A stretch of 64,000 nucleotides of DNA from Blattamonas nauphoetae (taxonomy: Eukaryota; Preaxostyla; Oxymonadida). The stretch spans positions 429,615-493,614 of the forward strand of contig JARBJD010000018.1 of NCBI GenBank assembly GCA_033064195.1, read 5' to 3'. Position numbers and translations under genes: made by a program. Each line of letters starts with the position of its first letter. Within the stretch, counting starts at the first letter, position 1. A model generated the notes under the pieces. That model ran no database searches. It had not been told where the DNA came from and worked only from the letters and a program-made list of their open reading frames with translations. Shown here piece after piece: positions 23,478 to 35,879 of this stretch.

Positions 23478-24950
23478 ATTGTCTCCATATTCGAAACAGT
23501 TGAAAATTCATCACCTCCATCTGCTGTTATTACCACTTTGGCTCGGATTTCTTTCTTCCCCCATCTCGAAATCGCCTACGATTCTCTCTGGACACTTTAC
23601 TATCTCGTCGAGCGAGATCCACCTGCTCTCACACTCCTCCCCTCACCCATCTTCCCATTCTCTTCCCCACACCAACAATATTCTGATCTCTCATTCCTGG
23701 CTGCTCTGACAAAGAAACTCCGAATTGTTTTCTCCGAATTCCTAACTACTCTCCCTACCGATCCTACAAGCCCCCAAAAATACTTCGAGCTCACGGGCGA
23801 TGATACGTTTGTCATCACCTGTTCCCTTGAGTTCTGTGATTTATCAATCTCGATCCTAACTCTGCTTTTAAGAGCAACTCCACCAGTCGATGTGTGTTTT
23901 GACTCTTTGCATCATTTTTCATCATTTCAGGTTGATTCTGAGATCATTCAAGAATTGATTCTCTTTGTGAAAGAAGCTCTCTCAACGATTCTCTCGAACA
24001 TTTCGAACATCGACACTCTCATCGCTTCTCTTCCCTCCGACTCTTCTCCAACCACTCCATTGGTTTCTGGAGTTGACGCACAACTGACTGATTCTCTAAA
24101 AGTGCTCCGAAAAAAATCTAAACAGTTTGTGAGTGATGGATGGAGATTCTTCATCAGAATGACATTCAGAATCGTAGAACCCCACAAATCCTCCTTCCAA
24201 ACAATCATCCTCGACGATCCATCCTTCCCTTCTCTCATCCTCAACTCTCTCAAACTCACTCACCAGGGAATCAGACGAGACATCTTAATGGCCATCACAA
24301 ACATCGTGATTAACTATCCATCGATGAAAGAAAGATTCATGACAGCGAATCTTGTTGGTCGGATGTTTGAAACAGTCGACTTTGTCTCTCTTCCTCTCTC
24401 GGAGTCCAGAACTCTTTCCTATCTCACTGATTTCATCACCCGGATGTGTTTCCGGATTGGATTCGATGTTGAAACACGTTTCGAACAACTTCCTCTCATT
24501 CGTGTTTCTGTGTTCGAGCCAGCCAAACAATTCCTCATTTTCATGTTCCGCAATTCGGACAAACTCATTCTGAACGACGAAGACAAAGCTGACTTCGAAT
24601 CTTTCCTCTGTTGGATCCACAATCGCATCAAGAACATGGAGCTACGATCGGACGAGCACGATGCGGACATTGTGTCAGAACTTGTGAAATGGGAAGGGCG
24701 AACGATGGTCGAGATGGAGAACGAAGAACATTTTGAGATTGTATTTGAGAGTATGCTGAACAGAACTTCAGAATGGAATCGAGACAAACGAGAACGACAG
24801 AAGAGACGAGAAGTGCGTTTGAGAGAAGAAGGGTGGGACGATGCGTTCGAACTGCGAGTGGTGGGGATCGAGGTGGACTCCTACCAGGACATTCACGATA
24901 TCGCGGAGGCATTCAGAATCGAGCTGGCTTTGAATACGGACGAACCATGA
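23478..24950 (+). pseudogene. Helical family protein, copy 2, 3' part after insertion
   Basis: The frame resumes immediately after the insertion with IVSIFETVENSSPPSAV and stays open to TGA at 24948-24950, about 490 codons. It preserves all family landmarks, including VDSEIIQELILFVKEAL, ETVDFVSLPLSESRTL, IRVSVFEPAKQFLIF and EGWDDAFELRVVGIEVDS. The only evident damage is the 4.1-kb insertion near the start of the last exon. Function unknown. Confidence 0.7.
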
Positions 24951-25059
24951 TCAAAGTTGATCGTCTGTCGAACCCTCGTCATTCGCTCTGCCAGTTGTTT
25001 CAGCTGGAGTTCGTCTGACCGAACTCTCCTCGCCTCTCTCTCACTCATCCCTTCATCCC

Positions 25060-26340
25060 ACTCATCCACCAAACTCAGAGGAGCGAACATGGAGAGATGA
25101 GACGAAACGATCGCTGTGTCATCCTCGTTGGGATTGTGGGACTTGAATGGACAGAACCATCAGACAACCTCGCCGAAACAGACTGACCCCACCTCGTCAC
25201 TTGAACTCCATCCCACTCGTCCTCAATCCACACTGTTCGCATGTCTTCCTCATTTGTCATTCGAGGGATGTGTAGGCTGACCAACAGGCTATTGCACAGA
25301 TTGACGACTCACATCGAACTGTGGAGATGGTGGTGTTGGAGATGGATGTTCAAGATGGAATGAGCGAGAAGCTGGAGAAGGGGATAAGAAGAAGACATGA
25401 ACCAACTTCCACACAACTCCCGCAGTGTCTTTGGAATGAGTCGGAACTGTCACTCCATCGACAGGCGCTCAGAATCTCAGCTGGGCCAAGTGCTGTGTGT
25501 GCTGAAGTCTGTCTCCTCCAAAAGACCGTCTTCAACTCGACCCATCCGAACGATGTGTGTCATCCCATTTGAGTCACTGATCCTGCTCGGTTGAGGTTGG
25601 ACTGAGAGGACTTTGGTGTTGTTTGGGTCTGAGTCAGTTTCAGCCATCCACGCGACGCTCTCGAAACTGGACGGAATGATCTCGACGATCACTCACCGAA
25701 GCATGTCCTCTCCACTCTTCGTTCGTCTCTGATGAAGTTCGTTGATCATCGCTGGCTTGTCATCGGACAAGACTCAGACAGAAACTCAGACGAGATTGGC
25801 CTCACACACCCAATCACATCAACCTCGTGACGAAATGCCGTCGACCATCCATCCGCCGCTGTGGTCGTTGACCCGAGCACAGCAATGTGTTCCATTCCTG
25901 CAGTTGTGGGAGTCACGCCACCGCAGACACTCCACTCCACTCGTGTTCGGCTCGCAATGTTCGATCTGCGCTTTCAGATTGTGATGACGAGCTCAACAGG
26001 AGAATCAGCGACATTCATATCCTCATCGCCTTCGTTCGACTGTGACACTGAGTGTTCAGTGTGGATGGATCGAATGTGCCACTGAGTATTTTCAGACTGA
26101 AGGCCAAAATATCTCGTCTATCACATTCTCCATCACTGCAATGGAACGTTCGTTGTGTTGGGAGTGGAGAGGTGTCTGTGGATTCCGATGGCAGGGAGAA
26201 ATCACAGCACGAATCACACTGGATCTCGTTTCGAGAGTGAACATCATCAGTGATTCGGCAGATATCGCTCTCGCCTTTCGAGCATCCCACACTTTCTGTT
26301 TCAGACAATCTCTCCAGCTCGATTCATTGAACCGACATGA
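25060..26340. repeat. Duplicated 3' flank of family copy 2 (also at 29.4-30.7 kb and 38.4 kb)
   Basis: Nearly the same sequence follows copies 2 and 3, including CATGGAGAGATGAGACGAA, CGCTGGGATTGTG-like text and long shared frames such as the plus-strand SEKLEKGIRRRHEPTST. Minus-strand frames contain VCGGVTPTTAGMEHIAVLGS, a degraded surface-protein style. I regard it as pseudogenic sequence copied along with the family unit rather than as a gene. Part of it also lies downstream of copy 4, split by insertion 3. Confidence 0.55.
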
Positions 26341-27141
26341 AGTGATAAAGCAGTGATTCTGACCGGACAGTCGTGTCACAACAGTCTTTCGGGTGAATGT
26401 GAGTGTATGTGCTTGTTTTCAAGCACAGACATTGTGAAACCCTCCATCGACCAATCAGATCTCCGAATGGCTCTCTTCCCAACATGAAAGTGGGAGGCGA
26501 CCGAAACAATGTGAATGAAGCCGAACTGTCGAACGACGATCGAAACGAAGATCCCTAAATGTTGGAAGCCAAGAGTGAATTCCTCGTGTTGACATTGTCT
26601 TGTGTGAAGTCGAGCTGGATGTGTGCCTTTCGGGGAGTTTCTCAAAGTGAATGCTGTCCGACGGATCTCTCGCAAGTGAAGACCACCAAAATGAAAGAAC
26701 TGATCGAACTATGTTTCGTCAACGGTCAGAAACACCGACAACATCTTGGCTCAATTGTGAATGAACTGATTTATCCTCTTGTCAGTTCATATTCTGTCTT
26801 CATTTTGGATTCACCTCACTTCTTTCTTCGTTGCTCTTCTTGATTCCTTTGGTGTCTCAGCAAGAATTAGAGATAGGACACTTTCCTTTTGGCGAAGGAA
26901 CATCTCTCCCGATACAAGACAAGAATGCATCGAGAATGATCAGGTCTACAATTGAAGTGACATATTTTTCACGATTGACAAAGATCAGACCCATTGTGGT
27001 TCTCTTTTGCAACGAAATCTGTTTTTACAACGAAATTGTGCTGTTCCTTAAATGATCAGTTTATTTCGGTCCTAGAAGTCATTTGGATATTCATTCAAAG
27101 TCGAACACGACCCATTAATCGTTATTCGAAACTCGTCTGAA
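26341..27141. other. Spacer upstream of family copy 3
   Basis: No supportable gene. Around 26865-26930 a stretch with GGACACTTTCCTTTTGGCGA resembles the sequence at about 30730-30760 upstream of copy 4, indicating that the spacer belongs to the same duplicated unit. Confidence 0.4.
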
Positions 27142-29420
27142 ATGAAATTGAAGGTCTTTCGTAGAAACAATGTCCCATCCTCGGAATTGGCTGAGGAACA
27201 TTCCAGAAGTGATCTGGACAGTTCACCTGAATGGAATCCAGTATTGCTCTCCTTCGCTCAGATTTTACTCTCGATTCTTCAGACGAATATCTCCTCGCTT
27301 CTCGAAGTATTACAGTGTGATGATGAAGATATTATTGTTGACACCCTCCGGGAATTGCAGAAAGTGGCATCTGGTGTGTAGTCTTGTTTTCTTCATCGAT
27401 TTGTTGCTGATTGTTCTCGATGTTTCAGAAAGTGGGTCGGATGGCAGTTTCGATGATTGGTGTCGATATCTGTCTCCATTGTGTTGTGTCCCTCACTCAT
27501 CTGGACTTGTGGTCTCGTTTTTTGTTTTGTTGACTGTTGATTGTGGCTTTGATTTCAGGCTGAACTGATGAAATTGGTTTCGATTCTTTGTTTGTGGTTT
27601 TCTTGGTTGTGATGATGGATGTCTTCATGTCTTGCTTTCTTTCTTTTTTGCTTTCTTCCAGATTCGAAATCGCCCTCGTTCGTTCGCTCGTCGCTTTCGT
27701 CTGAAATCGCTTCTTTCGTGATCAGGCACTTTGGAGATTGGTCTTCATGTCCTGCATTGGAATCAGTGTGTTTCATTCTTTCATCTTGCGGATTTGTTTT
27801 CAGTGTTGTTCTTGCATGGAATCACTCTTTTTCGAACCCGAAATCGTGGACTCACTTTTTCTCCAGCACAAGGACTTCATCATTTCCACATTCAAAAAAA
27901 TCGGAAGTCCCTCACATCCGCCTGCCGTTCTCACCACATTGGCTCGGATTTCTCTATTTCCTCCTCTCAGAATCGCCTTCACCTCAATCCATACTCTTTA
28001 CCGGGTCGTCCAACGAGATCCACGATCTCTCACACAGCTCCCCTCACCCATATTCCCATCATCTTCCCCACACCAACAATATTCTGGTCTCTCATTCCTG
28101 GCTGCTCTGACAAAGAAACTCCGAATCGTTTTCTCCGAACTCCAAACTAATCTCCCAACAGATCCTTCATACCTTCCAAAATACCCCAAAATCACGAAAG
28201 ATGATCATTTCATCCTGTCATTCTCCCCTGGCTTCTGTTCAAATTCGTTCCGCCTCCCAACTCTTCTTTTGAGTGTAAATCCACCAATCGAAGTGTGTTT
28301 TGACTCTTTCCATCATTTCTCGTCCCTTCAGGTTGATTCTGAGATCATTCAAGAATTGATTCTCTTTGTGAAAGAAGCTCTCCCCACGATTCTCACGCAC
28401 ATTTCGAATATCGACAATCTCATCGCTTCCCTTCCCTCCGACTCTTCGCCAACCACTCCATTGGTTTCTGCAGTTGACACACAAATGACAATTTCTCTCG
28501 ATCATCTTCGAACTGTGTGTGAAGTCTTCGTGAAAGATGGATGGAGATTCTTCGTCGATTTGACATGCAGAATCGCAGAACCCAACAAATCATTATTCCA
28601 AACAATCGTCCTCGACGATCCATCCTTCCCTGACCTCATTCTCAACTCTCTCCAGCTCAACCACAAAGAAATAAGAAGACACATCTTCCTCGCCATCGCA
28701 AACGTCGTTCTTGTGTTTCCATCGATGAGGGAACAATTCATGAAAGCGAATCTTGTTGGTCGGATATTTGAAACTGTCAATTTTGTCTCTCTTCCTCTCT
28801 CCGAGTCCAAAACTCTTTTCTTTCTCACCAAATTCCTCACCAGCATGTTTACCCCGATTGGCGAGACTGTAGAAGCAGCCTTCGAACAATATCGTCTCAT
28901 TCGTGTTTCTGTGTTCGAGCAAACCAAACAATTCATCACATTCATGTTCCACAATTCGGACAAACTCGTTCTGGATGAAGACAGGAAAACTGATCTCAAA
29001 AATCGCCTCAGTTGGATCCACCGCCACATGCAATACATGGAACTCCGTTCAGATGAACACGACGCCGACTTTGTGTCAGAACTTGTGAAATGGGAAGTAC
29101 GAACGATGGTCGAGATGGAGAAAGAAGAACATATCAACTATTTCTTCAAAGCCATGCTGAACAGAACTTGTGAATGGAATCGAGACCAACGAGAACGGCA
29201 GAAGAGACGAGAAGTGCTTTTGAGGAGAAGAAGGGTGGGACGATGCGTTCGAACAGCGAGTGGTGGGGATCGAGGTGGACACCAATCCGGAAATGCCAAA
29301 ATGGGTGAGACAATTCAGAAAGGAGCAGACTTTCAATACGGACAAGCGCTGGTGAATGTTGGTCGTCGTCGATACCACGTCCTTCGCTTTTCCATTCTTG
29401 TCAAGCTACGCCTCGTCTGA
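27142..29420 (+). pseudogene. Helical family protein, copy 3 (uninterrupted but C-terminally frameshifted)
   Basis: This is the most complete copy. A first coding exon starts at an ATG at 27142 (MKLKVFRRNNVPSSELAEEH) and runs to QKVASG at about 27375. Candidate short introns with GT..TTTCAG follow (for example about 27376-27429). The last exon begins at MESLFFEPEIVDSLF (ATG at 27816). Compared with copies 1, 2 and 4, one extra base near 29222-29226 (TTTGAGGAGAAG instead of TTTGAGAGAAG) shifts the frame. The conserved ending EGWDDAFELRVVGIEV is thus replaced by an Arg-rich tail, and the frame ends at 29420. Sequencing error is possible. The product is helical, of unknown function. Confidence 0.7.
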
Positions 29421-30690
29421 CTGAACACTCCTCGCTCACTCTCACTCGTCTCTTCGTCTCATCTCATCTCTCCTCATCGTGTTAAAGCTGGCAGTGTCGT
29501 GATTGGAGTTGGTGGAGTGTCTGTCTGTCCCTCCCACTCATCCACCAAACTCAGATGAGCGAACATGGAGAGATGAGACGAATCGATCGCCGTGTCATCC
29601 TCGTTGGGATTGTGTGACTTGAATGGACCAGGCCATCTGACGACCTCGCCGAAACAGACTGGCCCAACCTCTTCTCTCGCACTTCACCCCATCCCACTCG
29701 TCCACAATCCACACAATTCGCAGGTCCTCCTCTTTTGTCTTTCGAGGGATGTTCCTGCTAATCAACAGGATTTTGCACAGATTGACGACTCACATCTAAC
29801 TGTGGAGATGGTGGTGTTGTCGATGGATGTTAAAGACAGAATGAGCGAGAAGCTGGAGAAGGGGATAAGAAGAAGACATGAACCAACTTCCACGTGAGTC
29901 TCCCGCAGTGTCTTTGGAATGAGTCGGAACTGTCACTCCATCGACAGGCGCTCAGAATCTCAGCTGGGCCAAGTGCTGTGTGTGCTGAAGTCTGTCTCCT
30001 CCAAAAGACCTTCTGCAACTCGACCCATCCGAACGATGGATAGCGCCCCATTTGAGTCACTGATCCTGCTCGGTTGATGTTGGACTGAGAGGACTTTGGT
30101 GTTGTTTGGGTCTGAGTCAGTTTCAGCCATCCACGCGACGCTCTCGAAACTGGACGGAATGATCTCGACGATCACTCACCGAAGCATGTCCTCTCCACCC
30201 TTCGTTCGTCTCTGATGAAGTTCGTTGATCATCGCTGGCTTGTCTTGGTTGCTGAATGTCGTCAGAAATGAAGATAGTCGGGCACTTCCATCGATGAACG
30301 CGGAACTCACAACAAAAGCCGTTCTTGACAGAATGAGCGACGATGGAGTGGATCTGAAGCAATGAGCAATGTGCCCTGTCGGCGAGGTCGTCGATGGAAA
30401 CGGCACTCGTCCGGATGGAGACGTGTCTGGACAGACTGATTGTCGTCGGACAAGACGCAGACCGAAACTCAGACGAGGTCGGCCTCACACACCCAATCAC
30501 ATCAACCTCGTGACGAAATGCCGTCAACCATCCATTCGCCGCTGTGGTCGTCGATCCGACACAGCAACGTGTTCCATTCCTGCAGTTGTGGGAGTCACGC
30601 CGCTGCAGACACTCCACTCCACTCGTGTTCGACTCGCAATGTTCGATGTCAGCTTTGAGATTAGGATGACGAGCTCAACTGAGGAGAATC
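29421..30690. repeat. Duplicated 3' flank of family copy 3
   Basis: Long near-identity to 25000-26000. A minus-strand frame at 30123-30617 looks like a degraded surface-protein piece. An internal stretch (about 30242-30435) is present here but absent between the corresponding points near 25750, so the two copies differ by an insertion or deletion of about 190 bp. Confidence 0.55.
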
Positions 30691-30699
30691 AACGACATA

Positions 30700-31044
30700 C
30701 GTTTCCACTCGATCTCTCCAAGCATTCGAGAAGGACACTTTCTCTTGGGAGAAGGACCATATCTCCCAACCCAAGTCCAGGTTGTCCCGGACAGTTCCCG
30801 TGAACAGCGTCGGGTGGTGCGAGTGATGTGAACTTGGCGTATTCGGGAAGGAAGGAGGAGAACGTCGGAGAGTGGAAGGGAAGGAGGAGAGAGAGGAAGA
30901 CGATAGAGAGGTTTGTGTTGAGGGAGTGAGATTCGGAGGGGAAGGAGAAAAGAAGATGGTGAGGATTTTGGTTCTGAGGTCGAGGGAGTGAGAGTTGAGG
31001 AGAGACTGAGATGGAGTGGGAGCGAGAAAAAGATGGAGACGCAA
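30700..31044 (-). pseudogene. ABC transporter NBD fragment (upstream of family copy 4)
   Basis: A minus-strand frame contains PTLFTGTVRDNLDLGWEIWS, matching the region after the Q-loop of ABCC nucleotide-binding domain 2 (PTLFTGTIRYNLDLGG at 39.4 kb). The rest is Ser/Pro-rich and out of register. It occupies the same place relative to copy 4 as the 18305-18590 relic does to copy 2, so the relic is part of the duplicated unit. Confidence 0.6.
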
Positions 31045-31379
31045 TTGATGTGAAGAGAAGAGGTGAGGTGAAGACTGGCAGAGGAGGAGAAGTGAAACGA
31101 GGGAGCGAAGAAAGATCGTTGGAATCGGACTCCGAGATGGAGTTCTAAGTTGGTTGAATCACTTTGAACCCGCTTTGTTCATTTTTGGATGTTTTGATGA
31201 TTTTTAGAGTATGTCATAGATTGAATCAGAATATTTAAGAAATATATTTTATTCAGTATGGTGGAAATGGAGTCGAGAGTGAAAATGTCAAAAAGGATCC
31301 TTTGTTTTTAAGCTCCCCATACTTCGTTGTATCTGAATGACTCTTTCATCAGACAACTCTGATCCACCATCGATGATTT
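31045..31379. other. Spacer, no gene seen
   Basis: GA-rich then AT-rich sequence (a TATTTAAGAAATATATTTTATTC-like tract starts near 31230) directly upstream of family copy 4. It may contain promoter elements, but nothing specific is recognised. Confidence 0.4.
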
Positions 31380-33565
31380 CAGAGCAGTCTGTTGTGAATG
31401 GAGATCTCTCACCGAGAGTTTTACGCTGCCCAGCCCGTTGGAATCTGGTTTGATGTTTTCGTGTTTCATCTCTCTCGTTCTCAGTCCAACATCTCCTCAC
31501 TTCTCGAAGGATTGCAGTGTGATGATGAAGGTATTCTAGTTGACACACTCCGAACATTGCAGAAAGTGGCATCTGGTGTGTATTCTTGTCGTATTCATCG
31601 ATTTGTTGATATTTGTTTTGGATGTTTTGGATGTGTTTCAGAAAGTGGGTCTGATGACAGTTTCGATGATTGGTGTCGATGTCTGTCTCCATTGTGTTGT
31701 GTCGCACACTCATCTGGACTTGTGGTCTCGTTTTCTGTTTTGTTGATTGTTGATTGTGGCTTTGATTTCAGGCTGAACTGATGAAATTGGTTTCGATTCT
31801 TTGTTTGTGGTTTTCTTGTTTGTGATGATGGATGTCTTCATTTCTTGCTTTTTTGCTTTCTTGCTTTCTTCCAGATTCGAAATCGCCCTCGTTCGTTCGC
31901 TCGTCGCTTTCGTCTGAAATCGCTTCTTTCGTGCTCACGCAGTTTGGAGATTGGTCTTCATGTGCTGCATTGGAATCAGTGTGTTTCATTCTTTCCTCTT
32001 TTTCATTTGTTTTCAGTGTTGTTCTTGCATGGAATCACTCTGCTTCGAACCTGAAATCGTCCACTCGCTTTTTCTCCAACACGAGGACTTGATCAAATCC
32101 ACATTCATGAAAATCGGTAAGTCATCGCCTCCATCTGCAGTTCTCCTCGCTTTGGCTCGAATTTCTCTCTTCCCTCATCTCAGAATCGCCTCCATTTCAG
32201 TTTACACTCTGTATTGTGTCGTGAAACGATCTCCATCTGCTATCACACTTCTCCCCTCACCCATCTTCCCATCATCTTCCTCATACCTACAATATTCTGG
32301 TGTCTCATTCCTGGATGCTCTGACAATGAAACTCCGAATCGTTTTCTCCGAATTCCAAACTAATCTCCCAACTGATCTTTCACACCTTCCCAAATACGTC
32401 CAGATCACGAAAGATGATCCATTCGTCGTCACCCGTTCCATTCGCTTCTGTGATCATTCATGTGACATCCCGTTTTTCATTTTGGACGCTGACTCACCAA
32501 TCGAAGTGTGTTTTGCTTCTTTTCTTCATTTCTCGTCATTTCAGGTTCATTCCGAGATCATCCGAGAATTGATTCTCTTTGTGAAAGAAGCTCTCCCAAC
32601 GATTCTCACAAACATTTCAACCATCGACACTCTCATCGCTTCCCTTCCCTCCGACTCTTCTCTAACCACTCCTTTGGGTTCTGGAGTTAACTATCAAATC
32701 ATTGATTCTCTTAAACAACTACGAAATCAGTGTGAAGTGTTTGTGAGGAATAGATGGATGTGCTTCGTCGATTTGACGTGCATTATCGCAGATCCCCACA
32801 AATCTTCCTTCCAAACAATCATCCTCGACGATCCATCCTTCCCCGACCTCATTCTCAACTGTCTCAAGCTCAACCACAAAGACGTCAGGCTGAACATCTT
32901 AATCTCCATCACAAACATCGTCATTGACTTTCCATCGATGAAGGAACCGTTCCTGACAGCGAATCTTGTTGGTCGGATCTTTGAAACCGTCGATTTTGTC
33001 TCTCTTCCTCTCTCCGAATCGAACTCTCTTTTTCATTTCACAAAATGCATCGCCAATCTGTTCCATCCAATCGGAGACGATGAACAAGCAAAATTCGAAC
33101 AATATCCGCACATTCGTGTTTCTGTGTTCGAACCAGCCAAACACTTCATCAAATTCAATTTCCACAATTCGGACGAACTCATTCTGGACGAAGAAGCCCA
33201 AAACTCGACTTCAGTTTTTTCTATGTTGGATCCATTTCAATCTCAAAAACATGGAACTTCGATCTGATGAGATCGATACAGACTTGGTGTCAGAACTTGT
33301 GGAATATGAAATGCGAACGATGATCGAGATGAAGGCAGAAGAGTACTTCAAGCGTGTCTTCAGAAGCATGCTGAACAGAACTTCAGAATGGAATCGAGAC
33401 AAACGAGAGCGGCAGAAGAGACGAGAAGTGGTTTTGAGAGAAGAAGGGTGGGACGATGCGTTTGAACTGCGAGTGGTGGGGATCGAGGTGGACACGATTC
33501 AAAACATTCAGGATTATGCGAAAACATTCAGAGCTCAGCAGGCTTTCAATTCAGACAGACTCTGA
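31380..33565 (+). pseudogene. Helical family protein, copy 4 (frameshifted near 33190)
   Basis: Upstream exon text (SSLLEGLQCDDEGILVDTL near 31490-31560) is followed by the same intron-like gaps as in copies 2 and 3, and the last exon starts at MESLCFEPEIVHSLF (near 32029). The main frame is open to 33267. One extra base near 33187-33190 (GAAGCCCAAAAC versus GAAGACAAAAC in copy 1) moves the C-terminal part into another frame, which ends at TGA 33563-33565 and retains EGWDDAFELRVVGIEVD. The two parts therefore overlap as separate ORFs. Function unknown. Confidence 0.7.
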
Positions 33566-33812
33566 TGAAGGTTTATCGTCGGACGAGCACACATCCTTCG
33601 CTCTTCCAGTTGTGTCAGGGAGCCTTTCGTCTGACTGAACACTCCTCGCTCACTCTCACTCGTCTCTTCGTCTCATCTCGTCTCGCCTCTTCGCGTTGAA
33701 ACTGGCGATGTCGTGATTGGAGTTGGTGGAGTGTCTGACTGTCCCTCCCACTCATCCACCAAACTCAGATGAGCGAACATGGAGAGATGAGAACGAAGCT
33801 ATTGCTGTGTTA
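33566..33812 (+). repeat. 3' flank of family copy 4, left part
   Basis: Matches the sequences after copies 1 and 3 (CTGAACACTCCTCGCTCACT and CATGGAGAGATGAGAACGAA). It is interrupted at 33813 by DIRS-like insertion 3 and continues at 38430. Confidence 0.6.
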
Positions 33813-34055
33813 TTGTAACAAACCAAAGCTCCCACTCCATTGAGATAAAGGTCAGTGAAGTGGCCCATAGGTCCTGATGGGCAAAAAAGGGATTCAATTT
33901 AAATTATTCTCCAAATTAGATTCATTATGAGTTTTTACACTTCTTTTTCTCGAATCAGGGCAAACCAATGATCCGAGAAACTACCGCTTTCGCGGTGGGA
34001 GAGGGAGCAAAGGCCCTTCGGCCTGGTCAATCTTGGGGGCAGCTTTTGAACTCCG

Positions 34056-34130
34056 TGGGAGCTTTGGTTTGTTACAAGGAGCTCTCTTACCAGTCGCTCC
34101 TCACAAACCTTCAGCTCCCACTCCATTGAG
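34056..34130. repeat. Internal complementary region of insertion 3
   Basis: The complement of the left tip (34056-34077) is joined to the complement of the right tip (34077-34130), sharing one base at 34077. It lies about 245 bp from the left end, equivalent to the blocks of insertions 1 and 2. Confidence 0.85.
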
Positions 34131-35199
34131 AGTTGAAAAGAACCTAGCAGAGAACGAAAGAGAATGAAGAGATAAGACAGAACATATCTGTTCAGAGAGG
34201 ACCGTGACACCACTTTAGTGGCTGCAGCCAAGATTTGTTGTGATCAGTTCCTGAGTGTGTTCCTCCATTCCTCTAGTTCTGGAGGGAGTTCTTTCTTGAT
34301 TGACGACCTGATGCAGTATCAAGCCGATCGTGATGAGGGATGAAAAGTTCGATATCAGATTCGATTGACCCAGGGTGATAGTCAAAGTTCGTTCGGGAAT
34401 ATCGGAGAACGGAACTCCGGAGGACGACACTTTCAGCCTGTCTAGTGCTGCACTTGTTGATTTCCTTCTCCCACATCAGAAAGATATCTGCTCTAATCGT
34501 TGCGTGCGATTCGCTTGTTGATGACGTAGCTATTGACAGAATCGTTGCAAGAGTCCAAGCGATGAAGCCACTGTGAAGATAACTTCATTCCCAGCTCACC
34601 CTCTATCATTCTTGTGAGCGCTGGAGAAGTTCACTTGACGCGTTGGACCAGATGAACAGGCGAAACAGAGGAAAACCCTCCTGTGGTACTGAGAATCCCA
34701 CTGTATCCCTTGACAGACAGTGATTCATCCATGAAAGACCGACCAATGCTTGACGACTGAATGTGCTTCCACCCTTTGTAGCTCAACAATCGAACCCATC
34801 AGACTGATGGTGGCTGAACCATCGAATATAATGACTGAGAGAGAAGGACTCAATGGAATGTCATGCATTCCACCATCGAGTGTAGCTCTCTGGCAGAGTT
34901 GAGCGTACAATCCAGAACCGCTAATTCTGATTGAATTTCTCAGTATGGAGTTGGACAGAGAAGAATCTGCTTTGCATAATGTTGCTTTTGAAAATCTACG
35001 ATCAGCTTGATGGCGAGTCTATCGAAAATTGTTGTTGTTTGTTTCATCCACGCCTTCAATCGACTTTATGCTTCGAGATTGTTGGAGAACAAGAGATATT
35101 GTCATCATTTTTGATTGTTGTGATTCGACCATTTTTGATGAAATCTGTCATAGTCGCACGGAACAGTCACTGTTCGACTTCGTCTACTATCCGTTCGTG

Positions 35200-35870
35200 T
35201 GCAGTTGCAGGAAGAATACCTGAAGGCTCGCGCCGAATGGGACCTGTTGGAACACTCGCTCACCGAGTCTGCTTTTTCCCAATTTGTTGTTCAAAGAAGC
35301 CACCGAAGAGGTCGCTGGTTGTGAACATCGTGTGGTATCTCGTGAGGTTTGCTGCTGTAGAACATCGCAAACATAGACACGAATGGTACATTCCCTTTTG
35401 CTTTTAGAATTGTGCAGATTGTGATTCCGTCCATTCAGGGCCTCGCTGATGGAGTGTGTATCGGCCCTTCTTCCGTCGAACGCTGTCGATGCGAGGGATG
35501 CTAAGTTCGTTCATCTCCAACAAGACGATGAAGCTGAACCTGATCACTCAGAGAGAAGTGGGATCGGGGCGTCTTCTGTCGCTGATGACGACCGATACGC
35601 GGAATGTGGGGATCTTTACTGGCAGATCTACTTCGTGCTGTTGCTGCTGTCGATCCAAATTGTGGTTCCGCTGATGATGGGAGTGGCGATGCAGAAGTAC
35701 CATTCTGTCCGCTCGCAGTTCCCATCGCGAAAGTTTTGACGCGGTGTTTGGCGATGTTTTGTTGGAACAAGATTGTCGCGATGATAGAAGAATGCGAAGA
35801 GAAGCACTCTGAGAAGACGAATCTTCATCCATCCCCCGCCACCCTGGTGAGGAGACAAGAGTGATTATGT
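35200..35870 (+). pseudogene. ABC transporter membrane-domain fragment inside insertion 3
   Basis: Frames in different registers add up to an ABCC-like piece. A frame ending near 35740 contains a membrane-like run (YFVLLLLSIQIVVPLMMGVA). Just before it, another frame reads GSGRLLSLMTTDTRNVG, matching ADTGRILSLVSSDSRNIAE of the ABCC gene at about 43.1-43.2 kb. Several shifts and stops are needed, so it is a relic. It is on the opposite strand to the putative element orientation, as expected for captured rather than element-encoded sequence. Confidence 0.55.
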
Positions 35871-35879
35871 TCTTGTCCG

